Shown: one piece after another, positions 18,949-26,453 of the stretch
Numbering within the stretch: the stretch's first letter is position 1
Layout: each line of letters begins with the position of its first letter
Assembly (NCBI RefSeq): GCF_900100195.1
Contig: NZ_FNES01000014.1
Location: 1-64,000 of the forward strand
DNA: 64,000 nucleotides
From: Billgrantia gudaonensis
GTDB taxonomy: Bacteria > Pseudomonadota > Gammaproteobacteria > Pseudomonadales > Halomonadaceae
Direction of reading: 5' to 3'
Translations under genes and position numbers: made by a program
The notes under the pieces: generated by a model
What the model saw: only the letters and a program-made list of their open reading frames with translations
Databases searched by the model: none
Told to the model about the DNA's origin: nothing

Positions 18949-20904
18949 ATGCGCCCACGCCCCCTGACTCGCCGTATCGCCGCCTGGTTCACCGCAGCCT
19001 CCCTGTGTTTGATGGCCCCTTCCCTGTTCGCGCAACCCGGCGATGCCTCGCTGCGCCACGCGCTCGAGGCGGCACGCGCGCAGCAGTGGAACAAGGTCGA
19101 CATGGCAGCCATCGAGGGACACCCGCTGGTCGGTTACATCGAATATCATCGCCTGCGCGAGCGGCTGCCCAACATCGAACCCGAGCGCATCCTCGCCTTC
19201 ATCGAGCGCTATGCCGACTCGCCGCTGGGCGAGTGGCTGCGCGGCCAGGCCATCGCCCGCTATGGCGCGGCCGGCCGTTTCCGCTTCCTGCGTCAGGTCG
19301 CCGACGGCGAGCCGAAAGGCACGCATCGCCGGTGCTATTACCATACGGCCCTGCTGGACACCGATCCCCAGACCGCAGCCGAAGGGGGCCGCGCGCTCTG
19401 GCACGTCGGCAGCTCCCAGCCCGAGGCCTGCGACACCCTGTTCGATACTCTGCGCAGCCGAGGCGAGATCGGCGAGCAAGAGATCTGGGAACGCCAGACC
19501 CTCGCCTGGCAGCAGGGCGAATCCGGCCTGGTGCGCTACCTCGGTGGCCTGCTTGGCAATCGCTGGCAAGAAGCGAATGCCGCGCTGAACCGTTTGCAGC
19601 AGGATTTTTCCGCCGTCACCGAGGTACCCCGCTGCATCGGCCCCGAATGCCGCGGCAGCGATGCGCTGTTTACCGCAGCCATGCACGGCTTCACGCGCGC
19701 CGACACCGAAGCCGCGCTAGAGGCCTGGCAGCGGATCGCTCCACACCTCCCCCTTTCGGAAAACGCCTACGATGCCATCGAGCGCGACCTGGCCTTCTAC
19801 CTGCTGGTGCGCGACATCGACGCCCACGCCGGCTGGCGCGACGAAGTGGTCGCCCGCCTGAACGAGCCGGATCTACTCGAGCTGCGCGTGCGTACTGCAC
19901 TCGCCGAGCGCGATTGGCAAGGGGTGATCGACTGGGTGCATCGCATGCCCGACGACCCACGGCAGGAAGCGCGCTGGCAGTACTGGCTGGGTCGCGCTCT
20001 GGAGCAACTGGGCGATCCGTCCACAGCACGCCAGGCCTATGCAGCGGCGGCGGACCAGCGCAGCTTTTTCGGGTTTGCCGCAGCCGATCGACTGGGTCAA
20101 CCCTATGCACTCAACCTGGAGCGCAACGCCGTTAGCGAAACGGACCGCGAGCGGGTGGCCGCCTGGCCGGCCGTCGAACGCACCGAGGCACTGCTGCGCA
20201 TCGACGAGCCGGGGTTGGCCGCCAGCGAGTGGTATGCCGCCGTGGCTCGCGCAACCCCCCAGGATGCCCGGGCCCTGGCCGACTATGCCGCACGCCGGGG
20301 CTGGCACGCCAAGCTGGTCCAGACCACCATCGCCGGCAATCTCTGGGATGCCCTGGAATGGCGATTCCCCTCAGCCTACCGCGATGACTTCCAGCGCTGG
20401 GGCAGAACCACGGGGGTCGACCCCTATCTGCTGATGGGCATCGCCCGGCGCGAAAGCGCCTACAATCCCAAAGCACTCTCCCCCGCCGGGGCGCGGGGGC
20501 TGATGCAGCTGATGCCAGGGACCGCCCGCCAGGTCGGCCAGCAGTTGGGCATCGGCGATCCGGGACTCCATGGGGTGCTCGATCCGGCCCTCAACATCCG
20601 ACTGGGAAGCACCTACCTGCGCGACATGCTGGAGCGCTACCGCGGCAACCGACTCGCCGCTGCTGCGGCCTACAATGCCGGCCCCGGCCGCGTCGACCGC
20701 TGGCTGCGCGATGGCCCGGAGGCGTTCGACCTGTTCGTGGAAAGCATTCCCTTTCGCGAAACCCGCGACTACGTCCAGGCCGTGCTCACCTATCGGGTGA
20801 TCTTCGAGAGCCTGGCCAATGGTGGGGACAGCGACGGGGTCTCGCTACTCAGCGCGGCAGAGAAACGCGTTCGCTACGACGCCTCGTTGCTGGCTAGGAA
20901 CTGA
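18949..20904 (+). CDS. slt: Soluble lytic murein transglycosylase (Slt70 type)
   Basis: Periplasmic enzyme cleaving the MurNAc-GlcNAc bond to leave 1,6-anhydroMurNAc ends. It is 651 residues: signal peptide (residues 1-30, ending SLFAQ), a long alpha-superhelical U/L domain, and a C-terminal goose-type lysozyme domain with catalytic Glu in GIARRESAYNPKALSPAGARGLMQLMPGT, then YNAGPGRV. The ATG at 18949 has GGAGG eight bases upstream and gives the signal peptide; an in-frame ATG at 18868 does not. The stop codon directly abuts a heptanucleotide repeat array. Confidence 0.93.
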   Translation: MRPRPLTRRIAAWFTAASLCLMAPSLFAQPGDASLRHALEAARAQQWNKVDMAAIEGHPLVGYIEYHRLRERLPNIEPERILAFIERYADSPLGEWLRGQAIARYGAAGRFRFLRQVADGEPKGTHRRCYYHTALLDTDPQTAAEGGRALWHVGSSQPEACDTLFDTLRSRGEIGEQEIWERQTLAWQQGESGLVRYLGGLLGNRWQEANAALNRLQQDFSAVTEVPRCIGPECRGSDALFTAAMHGFTRADTEAALEAWQRIAPHLPLSENAYDAIERDLAFYLLVRDIDAHAGWRDEVVARLNEPDLLELRVRTALAERDWQGVIDWVHRMPDDPRQEARWQYWLGRALEQLGDPSTARQAYAAAADQRSFFGFAAADRLGQPYALNLERNAVSETDRERVAAWPAVERTEALLRIDEPGLAASEWYAAVARATPQDARALADYAARRGWHAKLVQTTIAGNLWDALEWRFPSAYRDDFQRWGRTTGVDPYLLMGIARRESAYNPKALSPAGARGLMQLMPGTARQVGQQLGIGDPGLHGVLDPALNIRLGSTYLRDMLERYRGNRLAAAAAYNAGPGRVDRWLRDGPEAFDLFVESIPFRETRDYVQAVLTYRVIFESLANGGDSDGVSLLSAAEKRVRYDASLLARN

Positions 20905-20995
20905 GCTGCGGGCTGCGGGCTGCGGGCTGCGGGCTGCGGGCTGCGGGCTGCGGGCTGCGGGCTGCGGGCTGCGGGCTGCGGGCTGCGGGCTGCGG
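20905..20995. repeat. Heptanucleotide array A1: 13 perfect copies of GCTGCGG
   Basis: Thirteen uninterrupted identical 7-base units starting at the first base after the slt stop codon. No coding potential is intended, since a 7-base period cycles through all frames. It forms the left arm of the composite element filling the slt-lysE gap. Confidence 0.98.
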
Positions 20996-21004
20996 GCAAT
21001 AGCC

Positions 21005-21130
21005 TAACTCGCCCCTCGAAACCCGCAACTCGAAACCCGTGGCTCGAGGCTCGTGGCTCGAGGCTCGTGGCTCGTGGCTCGTGGCTCGTGGCTCGTGGCT
21101 CGTATCTCGTAGCTCGTAGCTCGTAGCTCG
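21005..21130. repeat. Heptanucleotide array A2: about 18 degenerate units ending in CTCG or CCCG
   Basis: Eighteen consecutive 7-base units in strict register, grading from AAACCCG and CAACTCG through TGGCTCG/AGGCTCG to TAGCTCG. The phase is kept although the unit drifts, which suggests expansion plus point mutation. It ends 13 bases before the convergent LysE-family gene's stop. Arms A1 and A2 are separated by only nine bases. Confidence 0.95.
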
Positions 21131-21142
21131 TGACCTCGAGGA

Positions 21143-21790
21143 TCAGCCCGGCTGACGCTCCAGCGCCAGCTTCAGTCCAAAGACGATCAGCACCGTGCCG
21201 GTCAGCCCATTGAGCCAGCGGGAGAAGGCACGGCTCGCCAGCAGCCGCCCGATGCTGCTCACCATGACCGCAATGGCGATCTGCCAGAGGTTGGCAATGA
21301 CGAAGTGCACGCCGGCCAGGAACAACGACTTGACCAGCGCCGGGTCGCCCGGGGCGATGAACTGCGGCAGAAAGGCCATGTAGAAGACCACGGTCTTGGG
21401 GTTGAGCACGTTGGAAAGCAGTCCTTCGCGCAGCGGCCGCCACGCCGGCACGCGCGACTGCCCGTCTTGGCCCACGCCAGCCACGGGCAGCGCCTGTCCT
21501 CGACGAGCCGCCAGGAGGCTGGCCAGCCCCAGCCAGATCAAATAGGCCGCCCCCGCCAGCTTGAGCACACCGAAGGCCCAGGCCGACTGCAGCAGAATCA
21601 ACGAGATGCCCAGCGCCGAAATGGCGGCGTGCACGAAGAGCCCACAGCAAATGGCCAGGCTGGTGAGCACGCCGTCGCGCACGCCACCGCGCGCCGTGTT
21701 GCGGATCACCAGCAGCGTGTCCACCCCGGGACTAAGGGTCAGCAAAGTGATGGCGATCAAGAACGGCCAGAACTGGGCATCCAGCAGCAT
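21143..21790 (-). CDS. LysE/RhtB family translocator (amino-acid exporter)
   Basis: Inner-membrane exporter of 215 residues with six predicted hydrophobic segments and the family N-terminus (ITLLTLSPGVDTLLVIRN, matching the P-G-P-N motif region) and a second conserved block LKLAGAAYLIWLGLASL. Members export homoserine, threonine, lysine or related compounds; the substrate is not predictable. The gene is convergent with slt across the heptad repeats and divergent from the cold-shock gene. Confidence 0.87.
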   Translation of the reverse strand: MLLDAQFWPFLIAITLLTLSPGVDTLLVIRNTARGGVRDGVLTSLAICCGLFVHAAISALGISLILLQSAWAFGVLKLAGAAYLIWLGLASLLAARRGQALPVAGVGQDGQSRVPAWRPLREGLLSNVLNPKTVVFYMAFLPQFIAPGDPALVKSLFLAGVHFVIANLWQIAIAVMVSSIGRLLASRAFSRWLNGLTGTVLIVFGLKLALERQPG

Positions 21791-22152
21791 GAAGGGGCTC
21801 CTCCGCAGGTCGAACTGCCAATGGCAGTGGTGTCCATTCTACCCGATCCCGCCCTTCAGGAGGCACGAGGCCCCTGCCAAGGAAGCGACGTTTCTTCTCT
21901 GGACGCTCTCGGAATTTCACTCTACATTGGTGATTGGCGGGCAACGGAGCCGGTGGCAGCGCTCAGCTTGACGCTTCCTTCGGCCCTGATGCATCATCCG
22001 CTGCGTTGGACAGCAAGTAGAACGACGTCAGTTGTATTTCGATTTGTCGATACACCCGAAGCGCACTCTCACTTGTCTTGCCCACGCACTTCGGGCCCGG
22101 CACGGCCGTGTGCCCAGCACGATCCATCAGTAAGAATGCAAGGAAATCGACA
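21791..22152. other. Gap between lysE-type gene and cold-shock gene, probable long 5' leader
   Basis: No convincing coding frame. A GC hairpin (GGCAC...GTGCC, 22099-22114) lies about 40 bases upstream of the cold-shock ATG, and the long leader is typical of CspA-type mRNAs, whose 5' UTR folds as a thermosensor. I could not find a convincing -10/-35 pair or a clear cold-box. Confidence 0.4.
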
Positions 22153-22359
22153 ATGGCAACTGGCACTGTCAAGTGGTTCAACGACACCAAGGGCTACGGC
22201 TTCATCTCTCCGGACGACGGCGGTGACGATCTGTTCGCCCACTTCTCCGAGATCCAGGCTGAAGGCTTCAAATCCCTTCAGGATGGCCAGAAGGTGTCCT
22301 TCGAAGTCACCCAGGGCAAGAAAGGCCTTCAGGCTTCCAACATCCGGGTGACCGACTGA
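22153..22359 (+). CDS. Cold-shock protein (CspA family)
   Basis: Single cold-shock domain of 68 residues that binds single-stranded RNA/DNA and melts RNA structure. RNP1 (KGYGFISP, about residues 15-22) and RNP2 (DLFAHFS, about 30-36) are intact. AAGGA lies eight bases before the ATG. The gene is monocistronic, with a roughly 200-base or longer untranslated leader and a strong terminator behind it. Confidence 0.97.
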   Translation: MATGTVKWFNDTKGYGFISPDDGGDDLFAHFSEIQAEGFKSLQDGQKVSFEVTQGKKGLQASNIRVTD

Positions 22360-22409
22360 GGCCTAGCCTCGGTCGGTACGTCTTCGCTCAGGCGACGGCG
22401 ATCCGCAAG

Positions 22410-22436
22410 AAAAGGCCCACCTCGGTGGGCCTTTTT
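22410..22436. terminator. Bidirectional intrinsic terminator after the cold-shock gene
   Basis: AAAAGGCCCACC-TC-GGTGGGCCTTTTT: an extended stem with a 2-base tip, A-tract on one side and U-tract on the other, lying between convergent genes ending at 22359 and 22452. It can serve both strands. Confidence 0.92.
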
Positions 22437-22451
22437 CGTGCCTGAACGGTT

Positions 22452-23225
22452 TCAGTCGCCGTTCGACGGTTCGGGCACTTCGAGCTCATCGAGCCCCTCG
22501 GTGGGATCGCGGCGCTCGGCCTTCTCGAACTGCTCGTCGAGCTCGCGCTGCGCCTCCTTGAAGCGCCTCTCCTGCTCCTCGATGATGGCATCGACGTCGC
22601 GGCGGGTCGGCTCGCCAGCCTGGGCAGCCTGCTCGTCGAGCTCGCTGCCGCCGGGTTCGGGCAGATCGTCGGAGGGCTCGAGCTCGCTGTCGAAGTCCAG
22701 GGCGTCGTCGTCCATCGGCTCGAGGGTCGGTGACTCTCCCTCGACCTCTTCGAACTGCTCGTCGAGGCGCCGCTGCGCTTCCTCGAAGCGACGTTCGGTT
22801 TCCTCGATGATGGCGTCGATATCGGAACGTGTCGCTTCGCCCGGCAAGGCCCCCCCTTCTTCCAGAGTCTCGGTCGGGGATTCGCCCAGCGTCTCGGCGT
22901 CGGGGTCGACCTCCTCCTCGGGCGCCAAGTCGTTTTCCTCCCCTGCAGCCAGACCGTTCTCCTCGGCATCCGACGTCGCCTCGCTTTCCGTCGACGGTTC
23001 GGCGGCATCGCCTTCGGTCTCGCTCACGGCCTCTTCGGACTGGTCATTCTCCGACGACTCATCGGCGACACCCCCACCGCTCTCGGTAGCGCTCTCCTCT
23101 GCCGCGGGAGCCTCGCTCTGCTCGGGCGCCTCGCTTGCGGCATCGTCACCGTCGTCACTACAACCTGCCAGGCCGAGCGCTACCATGAGCGCTACGGCCG
23201 CAAGTTTCCATGGTGTCTTCACCAT
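22452..23225 (-). CDS. Acidic lipoprotein with two internal helical repeats, function unknown
   Basis: I do not recognise a family. The 257-residue product has a lipoprotein signal peptide with lipobox LAGC (Cys22), then a Glu/Asp/Ser/Ala-rich low-complexity region (about 25-125), then two copies of a roughly 35-residue amphipathic helix: one has DIDAIIEETERRFEEAQRRL, the other DVDAIIEEQERRFKEAQREL, separated by an acidic linker. AGGAG lies seven bases before the ATG at 23225. The extreme acidity fits an extracytoplasmic protein of a halophile. It has no operon partner. Confidence 0.75.
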   Translation of the reverse strand: MVKTPWKLAAVALMVALGLAGCSDDGDDAASEAPEQSEAPAAEESATESGGGVADESSENDQSEEAVSETEGDAAEPSTESEATSDAEENGLAAGEENDLAPEEEVDPDAETLGESPTETLEEGGALPGEATRSDIDAIIEETERRFEEAQRRLDEQFEEVEGESPTLEPMDDDALDFDSELEPSDDLPEPGGSELDEQAAQAGEPTRRDVDAIIEEQERRFKEAQRELDEQFEKAERRDPTEGLDELEVPEPSNGD

Positions 23226-23297
23226 TGGCCATCTCCTGAATTCGGGGGGCTCATTGCAGCAGAGCCAAGGCATTCAAGCAAGATCGAGCTCACGAAA

Positions 23298-23726
23298 TCA
23301 GGTAGCGAACAACTGGCCTTCGATATCGCGGAATGCTTTGAATTCAATGGCATTGCCGCTGGGATCGCGAAAGAACATCGTAGCCTGCTCACCGGGCTCG
23401 CCCTTGAAGCGAACGTACGGTTCGATCTCGAAACGCACCCCGGCGCCGGTCAGTCGATCGACCAGCGCTTCCCAGTCGGCCATCGTCAGCACCACGCCGA
23501 AGTGCGGCACGGGCACGCCATGGCCGTCCACCGGATTGCGGTGATCGCCGACGCCCTCGTCGCCCAGGGCCGGATTGAGGTGGCAGACGAACTGATGGCC
23601 GTAGAGGTTGAAATCGACCCAGGTATCGCTGGAGCGCCCTTCTGGACAGCCCAGGAGCTCGCCGTAGAAGCGCCGCGCCTCGGCGAGATCGCGAACCTGC
23701 ACGGCCAGGTGGAAGGGAGTCAGCAT
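23298..23726 (-). CDS. VOC (glyoxalase/bleomycin resistance/dioxygenase) superfamily protein
   Basis: A 142-residue two-module VOC fold protein beginning [26 protein letters not shown]; the metal-ligand positions are suggested by His6 in the FHLAV strand, the HFGV strand and the C-terminal [15 protein letters not shown] glutamate. GGAGG precedes the ATG at 23726. The substrate is unknown; the motif pattern resembles dioxygenase-like VOC members annotated as hypothetical in many proteobacteria. Confidence 0.85.
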   Translation of the reverse strand: MLTPFHLAVQVRDLAEARRFYGELLGCPEGRSSDTWVDFNLYGHQFVCHLNPALGDEGVGDHRNPVDGHGVPVPHFGVVLTMADWEALVDRLTGAGVRFEIEPYVRFKGEPGEQATMFFRDPSGNAIEFKAFRDIEGQLFAT

Positions 23727-23862
23727 CGTGTTGCCTCCGATTCGGTCAGGGAATGTAAGCACCATATTGCCGCAGAGCGCTGGCATTGGACAGAGCACCG
23801 AACCCACGCCGCGAGCCAGGAATGAAATATGATAGATTGCCTCCACGGCATGATCGCCGCCA

Positions 23863-25386
23863 GTGCCGACCAGTACCAGGGAGCCGGACTTGAAAGAACA
23901 GTTGAGGGACTTTCTCCACGCCCTGCTTCACGCCATGCGCAACCTGCTGCCGATCATCGTGGTGGTGGTGGCCTTCCAGGCTCTGCTATTGCGCGAGTGG
24001 CCGGAAGGCGGGCTAGACATGGCCGTCGGCTTGTTGATCGTGGCGGTGGGAGTCGCGCTGTTCCTGCAGGGGCTGGAACTGAGCATCTTTCCAGTTGGCA
24101 AGCGGCTTTCCAACCAGTTCGCCCGGCGCGGCTCGCTGCCCATTCTGATGGCCTTCGGTTTTGCCATGGGATTCTCGGCAGTGGTCGCCGAGCCGGCGCT
24201 GATCGCGGTAGCCGCGCAGGCCGAACAAATCAGCGAAGGGCGTATAGATTCCCTGATCCTGCGGCTGATCGTCGCCGGCTCTGTAGGCCTAGTCATGGCA
24301 CTCGGCGTGCTGCGGGTGATTTTGGGCCACCCCATCCACTGGTACATGATCACCGGCTACGTACTGGTGGTTCTCGTCACCTTCTTCGCTCCCGAGGAGA
24401 TCGTCGGGCTGGCCTACGATTCGGGGGGGGTCACCACCAACATCGTCACCGTTCCACTGATCGCCGCGCTGGGCATCGGCCTCGCCTCTTCGATTCGCGG
24501 CCGTAACCCGCTGATCGATGGCTTCGGCCTGGTCGCGTTGGCCGTCATGGTTCCCATGATCAGCGTCCAACTGTACGGCACCCTCGTCTATGCCGACGGT
24601 GGCAACATGCCTGCCAACGCCGACCTGATCAGCACCGGTAATGACACCCAGCCAACGTCCGGCCCGCTACAGGCCATCCTCGACCTACTGGGCATGCTAC
24701 GCGACGTGCTGCCCATCATTCTGGTGGTACTGTTCTTTCAATACGCCGTACTCAGACGCCACCTCGCCGACCCTATCAAGGTGGGAATCGGTTTCGCTCT
24801 GGTGATCGTCGGCCTCTACGCCTTCGTCATCGGCTTGAAACTCGGCCTGTTCCCCATCGGCCAGCGCATGGCCGAACAACTCATCGCCTTCGACAGTTGG
24901 CTTTGGGTCTATCTCTTCGCCTTTGCCATCGGCTTCGCCACCACCATGGCGGAACCTGCTCTGATCGCCGTGGGGCATCAAGCGGAAGAAGCCGCCGCCG
25001 GCAAGATCCAGGGCAGCGTCATTAGGCTGCTGGTGGCGCTAGGCGTGGCCGTCGGCATCACCATCGGCGTGCACCGCATCATCAGCGGAGACTCCATCCA
25101 CCACTACATCATTGCCGGCTACCTGCTGGTGATCCTGCTGACTGCCCTGGCACCGCGCTACATCGTAGCGCTGGCTTTCGACCTTGGTGGCGTCACCACC
25201 TCCGAGGTCACCGTACCGCTGGTGACGGCACTGGGCATCGGCCTGGCCAGCCAGATCGACGGCCGCAACGTACTGATCGACGGTTTCGGGCTCATCGCCT
25301 TTGCCTCGATCTTCCCTATCGTGACCGTAATGACCTATGCCATTCTCATGGAGAGGGTGGTGCGACCACGAGGTGAGACATCATGA
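23863..25386 (+). CDS. DUF1538 family integral membrane protein (duplicated)
   Basis: A 507-residue membrane protein built from two homologous halves. Each half repeats P(V/I)G(K/Q)R, a [14 protein letters not shown] or [14 protein letters not shown] block, and (D)xGGVTT...[23 protein letters not shown]. The halves start at about residues 20 and 280, each with six or so hydrophobic segments, a transporter-like inverted or tandem design. The start is uncertain: the GTG used here has no Shine-Dalgarno, while a TTG at 23890 has AGGGAG six bases upstream. It overlaps the PII-like gene by four bases. Function is not known; transport is inferred. Confidence 0.85.
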   Translation: MPTSTREPDLKEQLRDFLHALLHAMRNLLPIIVVVVAFQALLLREWPEGGLDMAVGLLIVAVGVALFLQGLELSIFPVGKRLSNQFARRGSLPILMAFGFAMGFSAVVAEPALIAVAAQAEQISEGRIDSLILRLIVAGSVGLVMALGVLRVILGHPIHWYMITGYVLVVLVTFFAPEEIVGLAYDSGGVTTNIVTVPLIAALGIGLASSIRGRNPLIDGFGLVALAVMVPMISVQLYGTLVYADGGNMPANADLISTGNDTQPTSGPLQAILDLLGMLRDVLPIILVVLFFQYAVLRRHLADPIKVGIGFALVIVGLYAFVIGLKLGLFPIGQRMAEQLIAFDSWLWVYLFAFAIGFATTMAEPALIAVGHQAEEAAAGKIQGSVIRLLVALGVAVGITIGVHRIISGDSIHHYIIAGYLLVILLTALAPRYIVALAFDLGGVTTSEVTVPLVTALGIGLASQIDGRNVLIDGFGLIAFASIFPIVTVMTYAILMERVVRPRGETS

Positions 25387-25733
25387 AGTTTTCCCTGCTA
25401 GTGGCGATCGTCCCAGAAGACATGGAACAGGAGTGCATCGATGCCGCCACGGAAGCTGGTGCCGTCGGCATGACGCTGATGACGGGCCGAGGCATCGGCG
25501 GCGAGCGCAAGAAGACTTTCTTCGGACTGACCTACGAGGGGAGTCAAAGCATCTTGTTGGTGACCCTGGAGAAGAGCCTCTCGCTCAAGGTGCTCAAGGC
25601 GATTCGCCATGTCCTCAACCCCACTGGCGAGGACTCCAAGGGACTGGTGATGACGCTGCCCGTGGAACACCTCGGAGGTATCGAGATGTCGCAGGTCAAA
25701 CGCTTCGAAGAACGGATCCGACACGAGGTCTGA
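25383..25733 (+). CDS. PII-like (GlnB-fold) regulatory protein
   Basis: A 116-residue protein with the PII pattern: a beta strand [12 protein letters not shown], helix, GAVGMTLMTGRGIGG leading into the T-loop, then the second half repeat. The T-loop (about residues 37-55) reads KKTFFGLTYEGS, not the canonical YRGAEY, so classical uridylylation as in GlnB/GlnK is doubtful. It is translationally coupled (ATGA overlap) to the DUF1538 membrane protein, suggesting that it gates that protein in response to a nucleotide or small molecule. This is inference from context. Confidence 0.8.
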   Translation: MKFSLLVAIVPEDMEQECIDAATEAGAVGMTLMTGRGIGGERKKTFFGLTYEGSQSILLVTLEKSLSLKVLKAIRHVLNPTGEDSKGLVMTLPVEHLGGIEMSQVKRFEERIRHEV

Positions 25734-25754
25734 CTCACTGGACGGAGAAAAAGC

Positions 25755-26141
25755 ATGCTGGTCAAGGACATCATGATGCGCGACGTGGTGACGGTCTCCC
25801 CCTTCGCCACCCTGCGAGACGCCCTGAGCCTGATGAAGAAGCACAACCTCAAGTGCCTGGTCGTGGAACAGCAGGATGCCCACGACGCCTGGGGGCTGAT
25901 CACCTATACCAATGTTCTCAAGACGATCGTTGCCGAAGCGGGTGACATCGACCTGATCAACGTTTACGACGTCTGCGCCAAGCCGGCCATCGGCGTCGGC
26001 GAGTCGCTAGACGTGCGCCATGTCGCTCGGCTGATGACCGACAGCGTGGTCAAGCGGGTTCTGGTACTGGACGACAACAAGCTCGTCGGCTTGGTCACCA
26101 TGGACGATATCGTCGGCACCGTGCTAGACATGATCGACTGA
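25755..26141 (+). CDS. CBS-domain pair protein
   Basis: A 128-residue protein consisting of two CBS motifs (about residues 5-60 and 70-126; VKDIMMRDVVTVSPFATLRDALSLM and ...KLVGLVTMDDIVGTV). CBS pairs bind adenine nucleotides and act as energy or nucleotide sensors on partner proteins. It follows the PII-like gene by 21 bases and precedes a small membrane protein gene, so it is probably a second regulatory input to the DUF1538 system. Confidence 0.88.
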   Translation: MLVKDIMMRDVVTVSPFATLRDALSLMKKHNLKCLVVEQQDAHDAWGLITYTNVLKTIVAEAGDIDLINVYDVCAKPAIGVGESLDVRHVARLMTDSVVKRVLVLDDNKLVGLVTMDDIVGTVLDMID

Positions 26142-26157
26142 CAACCTTGGAAGGCCC

Positions 26158-26445
26158 ATGCAAGATTTCTTCTCCTGGCTCGGCAGCTTCCTGGGCGAGT
26201 TGATCCGTTTCGTGGTCGACCTGCTCAGCCGCCTCTACCATCACGTCAGCGACGCCGCCCGCGGCTTCCTGGACGGCCTGACCGAATCGCTGGGCATCGC
26301 CCCGTCACTGATCAGCGTGGCCATACTGGCCATCGGGCTGTGGCTGCTCTACCTCGCCCTGCGCGCGCTGCTGCGACGGCGGCTGATCGCCACCGTCGTC
26401 TGGGGTGTGTTGGGGGTGATGGTACTGAGCTGGCTGATCTCCTGA
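26158..26445 (+). CDS. Small membrane protein, unknown function
   Basis: Ninety-five residues; an amphipathic N-terminal half (about 1-45, FFSWLGSFLGELIRFVVDLLSRLY) and two hydrophobic helices (about 50-69 and 77-94) separated by the basic turn RALLRRRL. No family is recognised. It is the last gene of the DUF1538/PII/CBS cluster, 17 bases after the CBS gene, and ends eight bases from the convergent pepN stop. It may be an accessory subunit. Confidence 0.65.
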   Translation: MQDFFSWLGSFLGELIRFVVDLLSRLYHHVSDAARGFLDGLTESLGIAPSLISVAILAIGLWLLYLALRALLRRRLIATVVWGVLGVMVLSWLIS

Positions 26446-26453
26446 TTGGCCCT

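Noticed and set aside
21791..22152. Search for a convincing promoter and cold-box in the csp leader
   Set aside because: TTGACG near 21968 has no matching -10, and no clear cold-box sequence is visible, so no site is annotated.
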